Shown piece after piece: positions 8,950 through 16,329 of a DNA stretch of 64,000 nucleotides. The notes under the pieces are model-generated. The model was not told where the DNA came from. It did not search any database and saw only the letters and a program-made list of their open reading frames with translations. The position numbers were made by a program, and so were the translations under genes. How positions within the stretch are numbered: the first letter of the stretch is position 1; each line of letters starts with the position of its first letter. The stretch comes from Capnocytophaga periodontitidis (GTDB taxonomy: Bacteria > Bacteroidota > Bacteroidia > Flavobacteriales > Flavobacteriaceae): the NCBI RefSeq assembly GCF_016126015.1, contig NZ_JAEFDB010000002.1, forward strand, positions 186,001 through 250,000, written 5' to 3'.

Positions 8950-9780
8950 TTAAGGAATCCATTTTTTTTCGAAGTTAGGTTTGCGTTTTTCGAGGAAGGC
9001 ATCGCGTCCTTCTTTGGCTTCATCGGTCATATACGCCAAACGGGTGGCTTCACCGGCGAATACTTGTTGTCCTACCATACCGTCATCGGTGAGGTTCATT
9101 GCGAATTTCAGCATTTTGATAGAAGTAGGTGATTTTGCCATTATTTCTTGCGCCCACTCAAAAGCGGTGGCTTCGAGCTCGTCGTGAGGGACTACGGCGT
9201 TTACCATTCCCATCTCGAAAGCCTCTTGGGCTGAATAGTTGCGTCCTAAGAAGAAAATTTCGCGGGCTTTCTTCTGTCCCACCATTTTGGCGAGATAAGC
9301 CGACCCATAACCGGCATCAAAACTAGTGACATCGGCATCGGTTTGTTTGAAGATTGCGTGTTCTTTGCTCGCGAGGGTAAGGTCGCACACTACGTGCAAT
9401 GAGTGTCCGCCGCCCACTGCCCAACCGGGGACTACTGCGATCACCACCTTGGGCATAAAGCGAATAAGGCGTTGCACTTCGAGGATATTCAAGCGGTGAT
9501 AACCATCGTCGCCTACATAGCCTTGGTGACCACGTGCTTTTTGGTCGCCACCACTACAAAAACTCCATACGCCGTCTTTAGGTGAAGGTCCTTCGGCAGA
9601 GAGCAATACGGCGCCTATGTTGATGTCTTCATAAGCATCTTTGAAGGCATCGAGGAGTTCAGAAGTGGTTTTAGGGCGAAAAGCGTTGCGCACTTCAGGA
9701 CGATTGAAGGCAATACGCGCTACGCCGTCACATTTTTTATACGTAATATCTTCGTATTCTTTTACGGTTATCCAATTCAT
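8950..9780 (-). CDS. menB: 1,4-dihydroxy-2-naphthoyl-CoA synthase
   Basis: A 276-residue crotonase-fold enzyme of menaquinone biosynthesis that cyclises o-succinylbenzoyl-CoA to 1,4-dihydroxy-2-naphthoyl-CoA. MenB-specific features are FCSGGDQKARGHQGY (residues about 73-87), the oxyanion-hole segment VPGWAVGGGHSLHVVCDLT, and DADVTSFDAGYGSAYLAK with the conserved Asp/Tyr. The C terminus (RKPNFEKKWIP) is typical. No other men gene is in the window. It has a divergent promoter shared with the YafQ-type toxin-antitoxin pair. Confidence 0.96.
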   Translation of the reverse strand: MNWITVKEYEDITYKKCDGVARIAFNRPEVRNAFRPKTTSELLDAFKDAYEDINIGAVLLSAEGPSPKDGVWSFCSGGDQKARGHQGYVGDDGYHRLNILEVQRLIRFMPKVVIAVVPGWAVGGGHSLHVVCDLTLASKEHAIFKQTDADVTSFDAGYGSAYLAKMVGQKKAREIFFLGRNYSAQEAFEMGMVNAVVPHDELEATAFEWAQEIMAKSPTSIKMLKFAMNLTDDGMVGQQVFAGEATRLAYMTDEAKEGRDAFLEKRKPNFEKKWIP

Positions 9781-9818
9781 ATAAGTGAAAAGTGAAAAAT
9801 GAAAAGTTATTTAGGGGG

Positions 9819-9880
9819 CAAAGGTAGTAATAATTTGTCAATTAGCCAATTTGTAGATTGTCAATTATTTTGTACCTTTG
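9819..9880. promoter_or_regulatory. Divergent promoters of menB and the YafQ-type operon
   Basis: Minus strand: TACCTTTG (9819-9826), 20 bp, TTG (9847-9849), driving menB. Plus strand: TTTG (9850-9853), 19 bp, TACCTTTG (9873-9880), driving the antitoxin that starts at 9900. The two -33 boxes abut, so the promoters probably compete. Confidence 0.65.
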
Positions 9881-9899
9881 CCCAAAAATAAGAAGTATT

Positions 9900-10154
9900 A
9901 TGAACTCAATTGTATTACAAGCAACGATTAATGAAGCCGATTATCCTATTTTTTTAGGTTTGTTTGAGAAGTTCAACGTAAAAACCGTTCTTTTAAAGAA
10001 GAAAGTGGGGAAAAAGACTTATCCTATTGAAACAGCGATTCCTAATGAGGAAACGCACGCTGCTTTTATGGAGGTAAAGGAAAAGGGGCACCTTATGAAG
10101 GGATATACTGATGTCGATCTAATGATAAAAGATATATTAGAAGAAGATGAATAA
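9900..10154 (+). CDS. RelB/DinJ-type antitoxin
   Basis: I choose the ATG at 9900 because the upstream in-frame ATG (9858) lies inside the promoter. The 84-residue product (MNSIVLQATINEADYPIFL...) is small and acidic at its C terminus (DVDLMIKDILEEDE), as antitoxins of the RelB/DinJ class are. It overlaps the toxin start by 8 bp. The product should bind and neutralise the YafQ-like toxin and repress the operon. Confidence 0.75.
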   Translation: MNSIVLQATINEADYPIFLGLFEKFNVKTVLLKKKVGKKTYPIETAIPNEETHAAFMEVKEKGHLMKGYTDVDLMIKDILEEDE

Positions 10155-10452
10155 TGATGAAAACAAAGAGTTTTTAGTAAGGTATTCAACTTCCTTCAAA
10201 AAAGACTTGAAAAAAATATCTAAGCAATTAGAAAAAGTTGAAAAAGTAACTGCTGCCATTAAAATATTGAGAGAAAAAGGAGTTGATGGCATTCCTGCTG
10301 AGATGAAACCTCATTATCTAAAAGGAAAATATAAAGGTTGTTTACAATGCCATATAGAGGGTGATTTACTCATTATATGGATACAAGAGGATGATGAAAA
10401 AGTAATTTATTTGATGAGACTTGGAAGTCATTCAGAGTTATTTAAAATGTAA
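10147..10452 (+). CDS. YafQ-family mRNA interferase toxin
   Basis: A 101-residue basic protein with the YafQ signature: YSTSFKKDLKKI at the N terminus, then HYLKGKYKGCLQCHIEGDLLIIW (LxGxYxGxxxCHIxxDLLLIW in the family) and RLGSHSELF at the C terminus. The His of CHI and the His of SHSEL are the usual catalytic positions. YafQ toxins cleave ribosome-associated mRNA. Overlap with the antitoxin gene supports an operon. All expected active-site residues appear present. Confidence 0.88.
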   Translation: MNNDENKEFLVRYSTSFKKDLKKISKQLEKVEKVTAAIKILREKGVDGIPAEMKPHYLKGKYKGCLQCHIEGDLLIIWIQEDDEKVIYLMRLGSHSELFKM

Positions 10453-10470
10453 GATTTTATATTGATTCAT

Positions 10471-11154
10471 CTATTCTTCTGCTAGTTCTCTCAATATCTT
10501 CAAAGACTTCCTTTGTTTACCCTGCGAGTCGAAATTCTCAGGGGAGAGCCATTGCTCAAGAGCGCGTTTGTTAGCTTCCCATTCCTTATCTATCATAGCA
10601 AACCAAGCGGTGTCGCGCGAACGCCCTTTGTAAACCACTGCCTGCCTGAATGTACCCTCATATACAAAGCCCAAGCGCTCTGCAGCACGGCGCGAAGGTG
10701 CATTAAGGCTGTCACACTTCCATTCGTAACGCCTGTATTGAAGGACTTCAAACACATATTTCGCCAACAAAAACTGTGCTTCTGTAGCCATACGCGTACG
10801 CTGTAAAGCCGGCGAATAGTTCACCCACCCCACTTCTATCACTCTGTTTTTAGGGTCTATACGCATTAGGGCAAGCGTACCCACTGCTTTTCGCGTTTGC
10901 TTATCTACAATCGTCAGAAAATAAGGGTCGGTAGAGGCTTCCTGCTTGGTGAGTAAAGCGTGCAACTCCTCTTTGTTCTTTGCAGGAGCTATAGATAAAT
11001 AAGTCCAATCGGGCATCACGGCATTGGCTTCCAAATAGAAATCACTCAAATCGTCTAAATGTTTGGCTACCGAAAGAGGTTCCAACTGACAATAATTTCC
11101 TTGTAAGAGGGTTATATGAGGGGTTACTCCTACTGAAAAAATTAGGTAATGCAT
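10471..11154 (-). CDS. RimJ/RimL-type GNAT acetyltransferase with N-terminal frameshift
   Basis: The 227-residue frame contains a complete GNAT core: LEPLSVAKHLDDL near the N terminus, IEVGWVNYSPALQRTRMATEAQFLLAKYVFE as the acetyl-CoA binding region, and YEWKCDSLNAPSRRAAERLGFVYEGTFR. The frame opens at an ATG at 11154, but the family normally begins with a segment like NQYNQPIGDALPN. Exactly that segment is encoded just upstream, starting at an ATG at 11188, in a different frame. The two join if the run of six A at 11136-11141 were five. Either the gene is frameshifted, the run is switchable, or this is a sequence error. The present start may still give a near-complete enzyme. Confidence 0.75.
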   Translation of the reverse strand: MHYLIFSVGVTPHITLLQGNYCQLEPLSVAKHLDDLSDFYLEANAVMPDWTYLSIAPAKNKEELHALLTKQEASTDPYFLTIVDKQTRKAVGTLALMRIDPKNRVIEVGWVNYSPALQRTRMATEAQFLLAKYVFEVLQYRRYEWKCDSLNAPSRRAAERLGFVYEGTFRQAVVYKGRSRDTAWFAMIDKEWEANKRALEQWLSPENFDSQGKQRKSLKILRELAEE

Positions 11155-11197
11155 CCCCTATGGGTTGATTGTATTGGTTTGTGTTCATTGTATATTT

Positions 11198-11428
11198 TTA
11201 GATAATCGGTTGATACGCCAAGCATTTGTCTACTACTTCCTCAACAGTGGGGTCGTAGGAGGAAATATCCATAGTGCGGGCGTTGTAGTTTTCCGGATAG
11301 AAGAATAACGAACTGCCCTCGGGGTGAGGTACATTGCGATCGAAGCGCTCCATTAGCTCCTCTTGGCGATCGTCATCGGTTTCTTCTATGATTTGGTTCC
11401 CTAATTGTATGAGTTCTTCTCGGGTCAT
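11198..11428 (-). CDS. Colicin E/pyocin immunity-like protein
   Basis: A 76-residue acidic protein with the pattern of colicin DNase immunity proteins (Im2/Im7/Im9): helix with EELIQLGNQIIEE, then ERFDRNVPHPEGSSLFFYP, and DPTVEEVVDKCLAY as last helix. HPxGxxLxxYP is the signature; the YY of Im7 that contacts the nuclease is FY here. Known members block a nuclease bacteriocin. No cognate nuclease is visible within the window, so this is an orphan immunity gene. It lies 24 bp downstream of the HEAT-repeat gene and is probably co-transcribed with it. Confidence 0.6.
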   Translation of the reverse strand: MTREELIQLGNQIIEETDDDRQEELMERFDRNVPHPEGSSLFFYPENYNARTMDISSYDPTVEEVVDKCLAYQPII

Positions 11429-11452
11429 TCGGTAAAAAAATAAGTTTTTATA

Positions 11453-12271
11453 CTATTTAGTGGCAATCGTTCTCAGTGCCTTTTTTACAATATACTTGGT
11501 TTCCTTGGTAGGACTTTCGCGCTCCCAACGCTCACAAAGAGCTGTTACGAAATCGGGGCGGGTTTTGCTGGCATCGTTCAGCCAGTTCCCTACGCTATCT
11601 TGCACATACTTTGCCTTATCGGACTTCAATTTGTCTAATATAGGCAAATACTGTTCTGGTTTTTCTTTCAAGGCTTCTATATGAGCACACCAAACACCCC
11701 GCGGACGCAAGGCTTCTGTGCTAAACCTACGGATATTCTCATCTTCGCTTTCTGCCCAATGGGAAAGAAAAACGATTGAAAAGTCTAAATGCTCACTCAT
11801 TTCGGGGCGTAATGCCATCCAAATAATCTCACGAACGCCAAAATGACTATCGGCTACCAAAGGTTTTAGTTTGTGTAGCTTATCTTCTAAAGGGATTTCG
11901 GTATGTAAAGCCACCAAATAACAAGCATAACAGCGCACAGAATCGGATAAGTGCGTACTGATTTGCTTAAACAAAGGCTCATAAAGGTCAGTATTTGCAT
12001 ATTTTTCGTATAACAATGCACCTATGAGCTTAATCGTATTCATTGTAGAAGGTTTCTTTTGCTGATTGATTTGGCAAACCAACTCTTCAATGATATTTTT
12101 ATCAATCCCCAAAGCAGGAAAAACAGATTTTACCAGCTGAGAATGATCTACAGCCAGCCACTCGGTAAGGTTTACCGTTTCTATACGCCCCGCATTTAAT
12201 AACGAAAGCACTTCGGCAGGTATATCTACTGCCTTTTGAGCCCCTTTTCTGTTTTTGATTTCTTCGGTCAT
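11453..12271 (-). CDS. HEAT-repeat DNA alkylation repair-like protein
   Basis: A 272-residue all-helical protein resembling the HEAT-like DNA glycosylases of the AlkC/AlkD group, which excise N3- and N7-alkylated bases without base flipping. Supporting segments are DSVRCYACYLVALH, DSHFGVREIIWMALRPEM, DENIRRFSTEALRPRGVWCAHIEALK and KYVQDSVGNWLNDASKTRPDFV; the last two recur in proteins annotated as DNA alkylation repair enzyme. The conserved SVGNWLND(A/I)SK region is strong. Cytoplasmic. The upstream promoter is not clear. Confidence 0.75.
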   Translation of the reverse strand: MTEEIKNRKGAQKAVDIPAEVLSLLNAGRIETVNLTEWLAVDHSQLVKSVFPALGIDKNIIEELVCQINQQKKPSTMNTIKLIGALLYEKYANTDLYEPLFKQISTHLSDSVRCYACYLVALHTEIPLEDKLHKLKPLVADSHFGVREIIWMALRPEMSEHLDFSIVFLSHWAESEDENIRRFSTEALRPRGVWCAHIEALKEKPEQYLPILDKLKSDKAKYVQDSVGNWLNDASKTRPDFVTALCERWERESPTKETKYIVKKALRTIATK

Positions 12272-12310
12272 AAACTTAATTAATGTGTTAATTGATAGTT
12301 TTGCTAATTC

Positions 12311-12463
12311 TTATGGTGTAATAGTAACGATTTTTCCCTCACGGCGCACCACAATCTTTTGGTTATTCTTGCGTTTTTGGGCAATCATTCGCTCATAAGC
12401 AAGGTCTAAACCCTTTAAAAGTTTATCTTTTAGACCCTCTTTCTTAGTTATTTTATCTTTCAT
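12311..12463 (-). CDS. Small hypothetical protein, 50 residues
   Basis: A 50-codon frame with ATG at 12463 and TAA at 12311. The product is basic and soluble: a helical first half (LKDKLLKGLDLAYERMIAQK) and a short strand-like end (IVVRREGKIVTITP). The pattern of a helix followed by VVxRxGKIVxxxP looks like a real conserved small protein and not a random frame. It starts 13 bp after the beta-lactamase stop on the same strand, so it could be co-transcribed with it. Function unknown. Confidence 0.5.
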   Translation of the reverse strand: MKDKITKKEGLKDKLLKGLDLAYERMIAQKRKNNQKIVVRREGKIVTITP

Positions 12464-12476
12464 AATTATTTTTCAT

Positions 12477-13358
12477 TTATTTATTTTGAAAATAATAATC
12501 CCACACTGTTTTTGATATATCAGCAATTATTTTTTCGTTAGTTGATGTATTTTCTTTGGAATTTATCACAAAAACAGATATGGTGTAGTATTCGTCATCA
12601 GGTAAAATGATGATTCCCACATCATTGGTAGCAGCCTGAATTCCAGATACAATGCCAGAAGTCCCTGTTTTATGGGCAACGATAACATCTGGAGGAAGCA
12701 GGGATATGAGCCTGTCTGCTCCAGTAGAAGTCTCATACATGATTCTGAATAGAAAATCTCTGGAAGACTCGGAAATTATCTCACCATTATAAAATTTTTG
12801 CAGAAGCCTGCTGGAGGCGTTTGCGGTTGTATAGTTTGAGTAGATGGGTTTCCCATTCTTATTCATTTCTTCTTCATTGTATTTTATCGCAAAATCTTTG
12901 ATACCCTTGCTCTCGATGAATTTCTGGACAGTATCAACTCCTCCAATCAACCTCAGCAGAATGTCACAACCATTGTTATCACTCTGAGAAACAGTGTGTT
13001 CTATGATTTCTCTCAAAGGGATATTCACATTGCCATTCGGATATTTATCACGAATGGGGCTCCAAGTATTCTCCAAAAGTTCTGATTTCTTGACAAAAAT
13101 ATTTTGTTCCAAATCCAAAATACCTCTGTCCACCAAATCCAAAACTGCCAATGCAATGTGAAATTTGAACACACTAAGCATCGGAACTTTTTTGTTTCCG
13201 TTAATATTTACTTCTGTTTTCCCTTTTGAGTTCATCACAGATACCGCCACAAGGGCATTCTTGCCTTGTATAATCTTTGTGATATCTCTTTTTAAATTTT
13301 GTTGAGAAAAACAAAAAATAAAAATCCCCAAAAGACAAAAAGAAAAATATTTTTTCAT
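12477..13358 (-). CDS. bla: Class A extended-spectrum-type beta-lactamase (CSP/CME/CGA-like)
   Basis: With the innermost ATG (13358) the product is 293 residues with a signal peptide (LLGIFIFCFSQ). Active-site motifs are complete: SVFK (Ser62, Ambler 70), SDN (126-128, Ambler 130-132), Glu162 with Asn166 (Ambler 166 and 170), and KTG (230-232, Ambler 234-236). It acylates and hydrolyses beta-lactams in the periplasm. The sequence fits the Bacteroidota subclass A2 enzymes; CSP-1 of Capnocytophaga sputigena is my best guess for the nearest relative, from memory. Two further in-frame ATGs upstream (13376 and 13394) come from an 18-bp triplication and would add MKKLTQ once or twice. It begins directly after the stop of the transaldolase gene, and no promoter of its own is visible, so read-through from that gene is likely. 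Confidence 0.92.
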   Translation of the reverse strand: MKKYFSFCLLGIFIFCFSQQNLKRDITKIIQGKNALVAVSVMNSKGKTEVNINGNKKVPMLSVFKFHIALAVLDLVDRGILDLEQNIFVKKSELLENTWSPIRDKYPNGNVNIPLREIIEHTVSQSDNNGCDILLRLIGGVDTVQKFIESKGIKDFAIKYNEEEMNKNGKPIYSNYTTANASSRLLQKFYNGEIISESSRDFLFRIMYETSTGADRLISLLPPDVIVAHKTGTSGIVSGIQAATNDVGIIILPDDEYYTISVFVINSKENTSTNEKIIADISKTVWDYYFQNK

Positions 13359-13404
13359 TTGTGTTAATTTTTTCATTTGTGTTAATTTTTTCATTTGTGT
13401 TAAT
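13351..13404. repeat. Three perfect copies of an 18-bp unit over the bla start
   Basis: TTTTTCATTTGTGTTAAT is repeated at 13351-13368, 13369-13386 and 13387-13404 without any change. Each copy carries one ATG (minus strand) and the same leader, so each unit offers an in-frame start with the same upstream context. The last copy reaches the first base of the stop codon of the neighbouring gene. Confidence 0.95.
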
Positions 13405-14057
13405 TATCCTAATTTTTTGGCGTCGGCTAAAAATTGTGCTAAGCCGCTATCGGTAAGGGGATGTTTGAGGAGTCCGGTGATAGCCGAAAGAGGTGCGGTA
13501 ATCACATCGGCACCTATTTTGGCACATTCGAGGATGTGCATAGTGTGGCGCACAGAAGCTGCAAGGATTTGTGTCTCAAAATTATAGTTGTCGTAGATGA
13601 GGCGTATTTCTTCGATGAGAGAAAGTCCGTCAGCAGAGATATCGTCGAGTCTGCCGATGAAAGGCGATACATAAGTAGCACCTGCTTTGGCTGCCAAAAG
13701 CGCCTGACCTGCCGAGAATACGAGGGTACAATTGGTACGGATACCCTTATCGGTGAAGTATTTAATAGCTTTGATACCATCTTTAATCATCGGTACTTTT
13801 ACTACGATTTGAGGGTGAAGGGCAGCAAGTTCTTCGCCTTCGCGCACAATGCCCTCAAAATCGGTGGCAATTACTTCGGCAGAGACATCGCCTTCTACAA
13901 TCTCACAGATGTTTTTGTAATGTTGCAAGATAGCGGCTTTGCCGGTGATGCCTTCTTTAGCCATTAATGACGGATTAGTGGTTACCCCGTCTAATACGCC
14001 CAAGTCTTGGGCTTCTTGAATTTGCGATAGATTCGCAGTGTCGATAAAAAATTTCAT
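13404..14057 (-). CDS. fsa: Transaldolase-like fructose-6-phosphate aldolase
   Basis: A 217-residue TIM-barrel enzyme of the short transaldolase family (TalC/Fsa). [16 protein letters not shown] and [14 protein letters not shown] are the N-terminal signatures; [16 protein letters not shown] carries the Schiff-base Lys (VKVP, about residue 88), and [11 protein letters not shown] and [12 protein letters not shown] follow. It either transfers dihydroxyacetone units in the pentose phosphate pathway or cleaves fructose 6-phosphate; sequence alone does not separate the two. Cytoplasmic. The beta-lactamase start abuts its stop. Confidence 0.92.
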   Translation of the reverse strand: MKFFIDTANLSQIQEAQDLGVLDGVTTNPSLMAKEGITGKAAILQHYKNICEIVEGDVSAEVIATDFEGIVREGEELAALHPQIVVKVPMIKDGIKAIKYFTDKGIRTNCTLVFSAGQALLAAKAGATYVSPFIGRLDDISADGLSLIEEIRLIYDNYNFETQILAASVRHTMHILECAKIGADVITAPLSAITGLLKHPLTDSGLAQFLADAKKLG

Positions 14058-14184
14058 AAGACAATTAATAATTAACGATTAATAATTAACAAGTTGTGAT
14101 GTTATCAGGTCAAAAAAATGAATTATATTAAACTTTGGCAAAGTGGGTGTTACAAATTGGCAAATTTGCTAATTACCTAATTTG

Positions 14185-14988
14185 CTAATTTAATGAGTAG
14201 TGTTTCATCAGCATTTTCTCGTAGGATTTGCTCGGTAAGAGTCGTTTGAGGACAATAGAGAACTTCTGCAAGAAACTACCTTGTTTGTAATGCACTTTGG
14301 GGTGTTTAGTATTGATGACTTTCAGTATTTTATCTGCCATTTCTTTGGGGTCGCCACCGCTATCAACGTGCTCATTCATCAGCTGGAGTTGCTTGGCATA
14401 GACTTCGGCATACGGAGAGTTTTCGTTTACGGGGGTATGGTAACGGCGAGAGGCAATGTCGGTGGCGTAATCACCTGGGGAAATGGTGGTTACCTCGATG
14501 CCAAACTGCTTTACTTCCATACGTAAGGCTTCACTCATTAAAAGAAGCGCACCTTTGCTGGCGGAATAAGCTCCGCGGAAGGGCAAGCCCATATAACCTG
14601 CAATAGAGGCAATGTTGATGATGCGTCCGCTACCTTGTGCGCGCATAGTGGGGAGCACTTGCTGTATCACTGCTATAGCGCCGTAGAGATTGGTAGCAAA
14701 AACGTTGTGTAGCTGCTCGGCGGGGAGTTCTTCTACCGCTCCTGTGATGCCCACGCCTGCATTGTTGATGAGTATATCGATACGACCTACTTCGGTGAGG
14801 ATTTGCTGTACCGCTTCTTTGATAGAGGTTTCGTTGCGCACATCCATTGGCAAAAGGCGGAAAGGCAGGTTTTTGCCTTCTACATTGCGCGCTGTACCAT
14901 AGACCAAAAAGCCTTTGGAAGCAAGTAGCAAGGCAGTTTCTTTGCCTATACCCGAAGTGGCGCCTGTGATGAGAACGGTTTTGTTCAT
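14185..14988 (-). CDS. Short-chain dehydrogenase/reductase
   Basis: A 267-residue classical SDR with the cofactor motif TGATSGIGKE (residues 7-16), NNAGVG (about 84-89), the catalytic Ser (NIASIAGYMG) and YSASKGALL (YxxxK). The Arg at TARNVEG suggests a preference for NADP(H). The C-terminal region (LLPSKSYEKMLMKHY) fits the group annotated as oxidoreductases acting on retinol-like or steroid-like substrates, but the substrate is unknown. Transcribed divergently from the DegT aminotransferase. Confidence 0.88.
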   Translation of the reverse strand: MNKTVLITGATSGIGKETALLLASKGFLVYGTARNVEGKNLPFRLLPMDVRNETSIKEAVQQILTEVGRIDILINNAGVGITGAVEELPAEQLHNVFATNLYGAIAVIQQVLPTMRAQGSGRIINIASIAGYMGLPFRGAYSASKGALLLMSEALRMEVKQFGIEVTTISPGDYATDIASRRYHTPVNENSPYAEVYAKQLQLMNEHVDSGGDPKEMADKILKVINTKHPKVHYKQGSFLQKFSIVLKRLLPSKSYEKMLMKHYSLN

Positions 14989-15025
14989 TGTTTAGGGAAC
15001 AGGTTTTAGGGTTTTAATATGGCGA

Positions 15026-15095
15026 CAAAGGTAATAATAATTTGTCAATTAGGCAATTATTAATTTGCTAATTAGTTAGATATTTCATACCTTTG
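15026..15095. promoter_or_regulatory. Divergent promoters of the SDR and DegT genes
   Basis: Minus strand: TACCTTTG (15026-15033), 20 bp, TTG (15054-15056). Plus strand: TTTG (15064-15067), 20 bp, TACCTTTG (15088-15095), 22 bp before the DegT ATG. Confidence 0.65.
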
Positions 15096-15117
15096 CCGTG
15101 ATTTTTGAAAATGTTTT

Positions 15118-16329
15118 ATGAAGATACCTTTTTCGCCTCCTTATATAACTGAGGCTGTTATAAATGAAGTTACTGATGCACTGCGCTCTGGGTGGATTAC
15201 CACAGGTCCTAAAGTAAAGGCTTTAGAAGAAGAAATCAAAAAATTCTCAGGAGCTACAGAAGCGCTCTGTGTAAATTCGTGGACGTCAGGCGCGATACTT
15301 ATGCTCCACTGGCTCGGCGTAAAAGCTGGCGATGAGGTCATCGTGCCTGCCTATACCTATAGTGCTACCGCTTTAGCTGTTTTGCACGTAGGTGCTACCC
15401 CTATAATGGTAGATGTAGAAGACGATTTCAATATTGGTGTAGAAGCTGTAAGGCGCGCTATTACTTATAAAACGAAAGCTATTATTCCTGTAGATATTGC
15501 AGGGTTCCCTTGCGATTATGATGCGTTAATGCACTTAGTAAAATCTCCAGAGGTGCAATCACTATTCAACCCTACCAGCAAGGTGCAAGCGCAATTGGGG
15601 CGTGTTTTGGTGCTCAATGATGCCGCTCATTCGCTTGGGGCTTGGTATAAAGAAGGTACCCGCACTGGTAGTGAAACTGATGTGGCCATCTTCTCGCTTC
15701 ACGCTGTAAAGAATGTAACTACTGCCGAAGGAGGTGCTATCTGTCTAAATCTCCCTGCTCCGTTCAACAATGCTTCTCTCTATAAAGAACTGCGCCAAAT
15801 GAGTCTAAACTGCCAAACAAAAGACGCTTTCAGCAAAAGCCAAGCTGGCGGTTGGCGTTATGATATTGTAGGACTTGGAATGAAGATTAATATGCCCGAC
15901 GTAAATGCCGCCATAGGGCTAGCACAAATACGCGAATACGAGCATATCCTAAAAGAACGCAAGCGTATATTCCACCTGTATGACGAGGCTTTTAAAAAGT
16001 ACGATTGGGCAATATTGCCCCCCCTCTCTAAACAAGGAAGGGAGACCTCATATCATCTTTACGCTTTGCGCATCAAAGATATCACCGAAGCACAACGCGA
16101 TGCTATCATTAATAAGATTGCCGAAAAAGAGGTAGCGGTGAATGTACACTTTATCCCGATGCCTATGCTCACTCTTTTCAAAGAAATGGGCTATAAAATA
16201 GAAGACTATCCGCAGGCGTATGCCAATTTTAAAGGAGAAATCTCTCTGCCTATCTATCCTCAACTCACCAATGAGCAAGTACATTTTGTAATTGATTGTG
16301 TAGTAGAAGCTGTAGAAGAAATTTGCTAA
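15118..16329 (+). CDS. DegT/DnrJ/EryC1-family sugar aminotransferase
   Basis: A 403-residue PLP enzyme. FSPPYITEAVINEVTDALRSGWITTGPKV is the family N terminus; VPAYTYSATALAVLHVGATPIMVDV and LVLNDAAHSLGAWY (PLP ring Asp and following His) are typical; FSLHAVKNVTTAEGGAI carries the Lys that forms the internal aldimine. These enzymes make amino sugars for LPS, O-antigen or capsule. It is the first gene of a block of glycan genes with the O-antigen ligase and glycosyltransferases, and its own promoter is clear. The nucleotide-sugar substrate is unknown. Confidence 0.9.
   Translation: MKIPFSPPYITEAVINEVTDALRSGWITTGPKVKALEEEIKKFSGATEALCVNSWTSGAILMLHWLGVKAGDEVIVPAYTYSATALAVLHVGATPIMVDVEDDFNIGVEAVRRAITYKTKAIIPVDIAGFPCDYDALMHLVKSPEVQSLFNPTSKVQAQLGRVLVLNDAAHSLGAWYKEGTRTGSETDVAIFSLHAVKNVTTAEGGAICLNLPAPFNNASLYKELRQMSLNCQTKDAFSKSQAGGWRYDIVGLGMKINMPDVNAAIGLAQIREYEHILKERKRIFHLYDEAFKKYDWAILPPLSKQGRETSYHLYALRIKDITEAQRDAIINKIAEKEVAVNVHFIPMPMLTLFKEMGYKIEDYPQAYANFKGEISLPIYPQLTNEQVHFVIDCVVEAVEEIC

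Noticed and set aside
12477-13404. Transposon or integron carrying the beta-lactamase
   Set aside because: No transposase, integrase, inverted ends or attC-like site surround the gene; only the local 18-bp triplication is found.
13461-13967. 168-codon frame opposite the transaldolase gene
   Set aside because: It is antisense to a gene with complete family motifs, lacks an own promoter or family pattern and is a codon-composition shadow.
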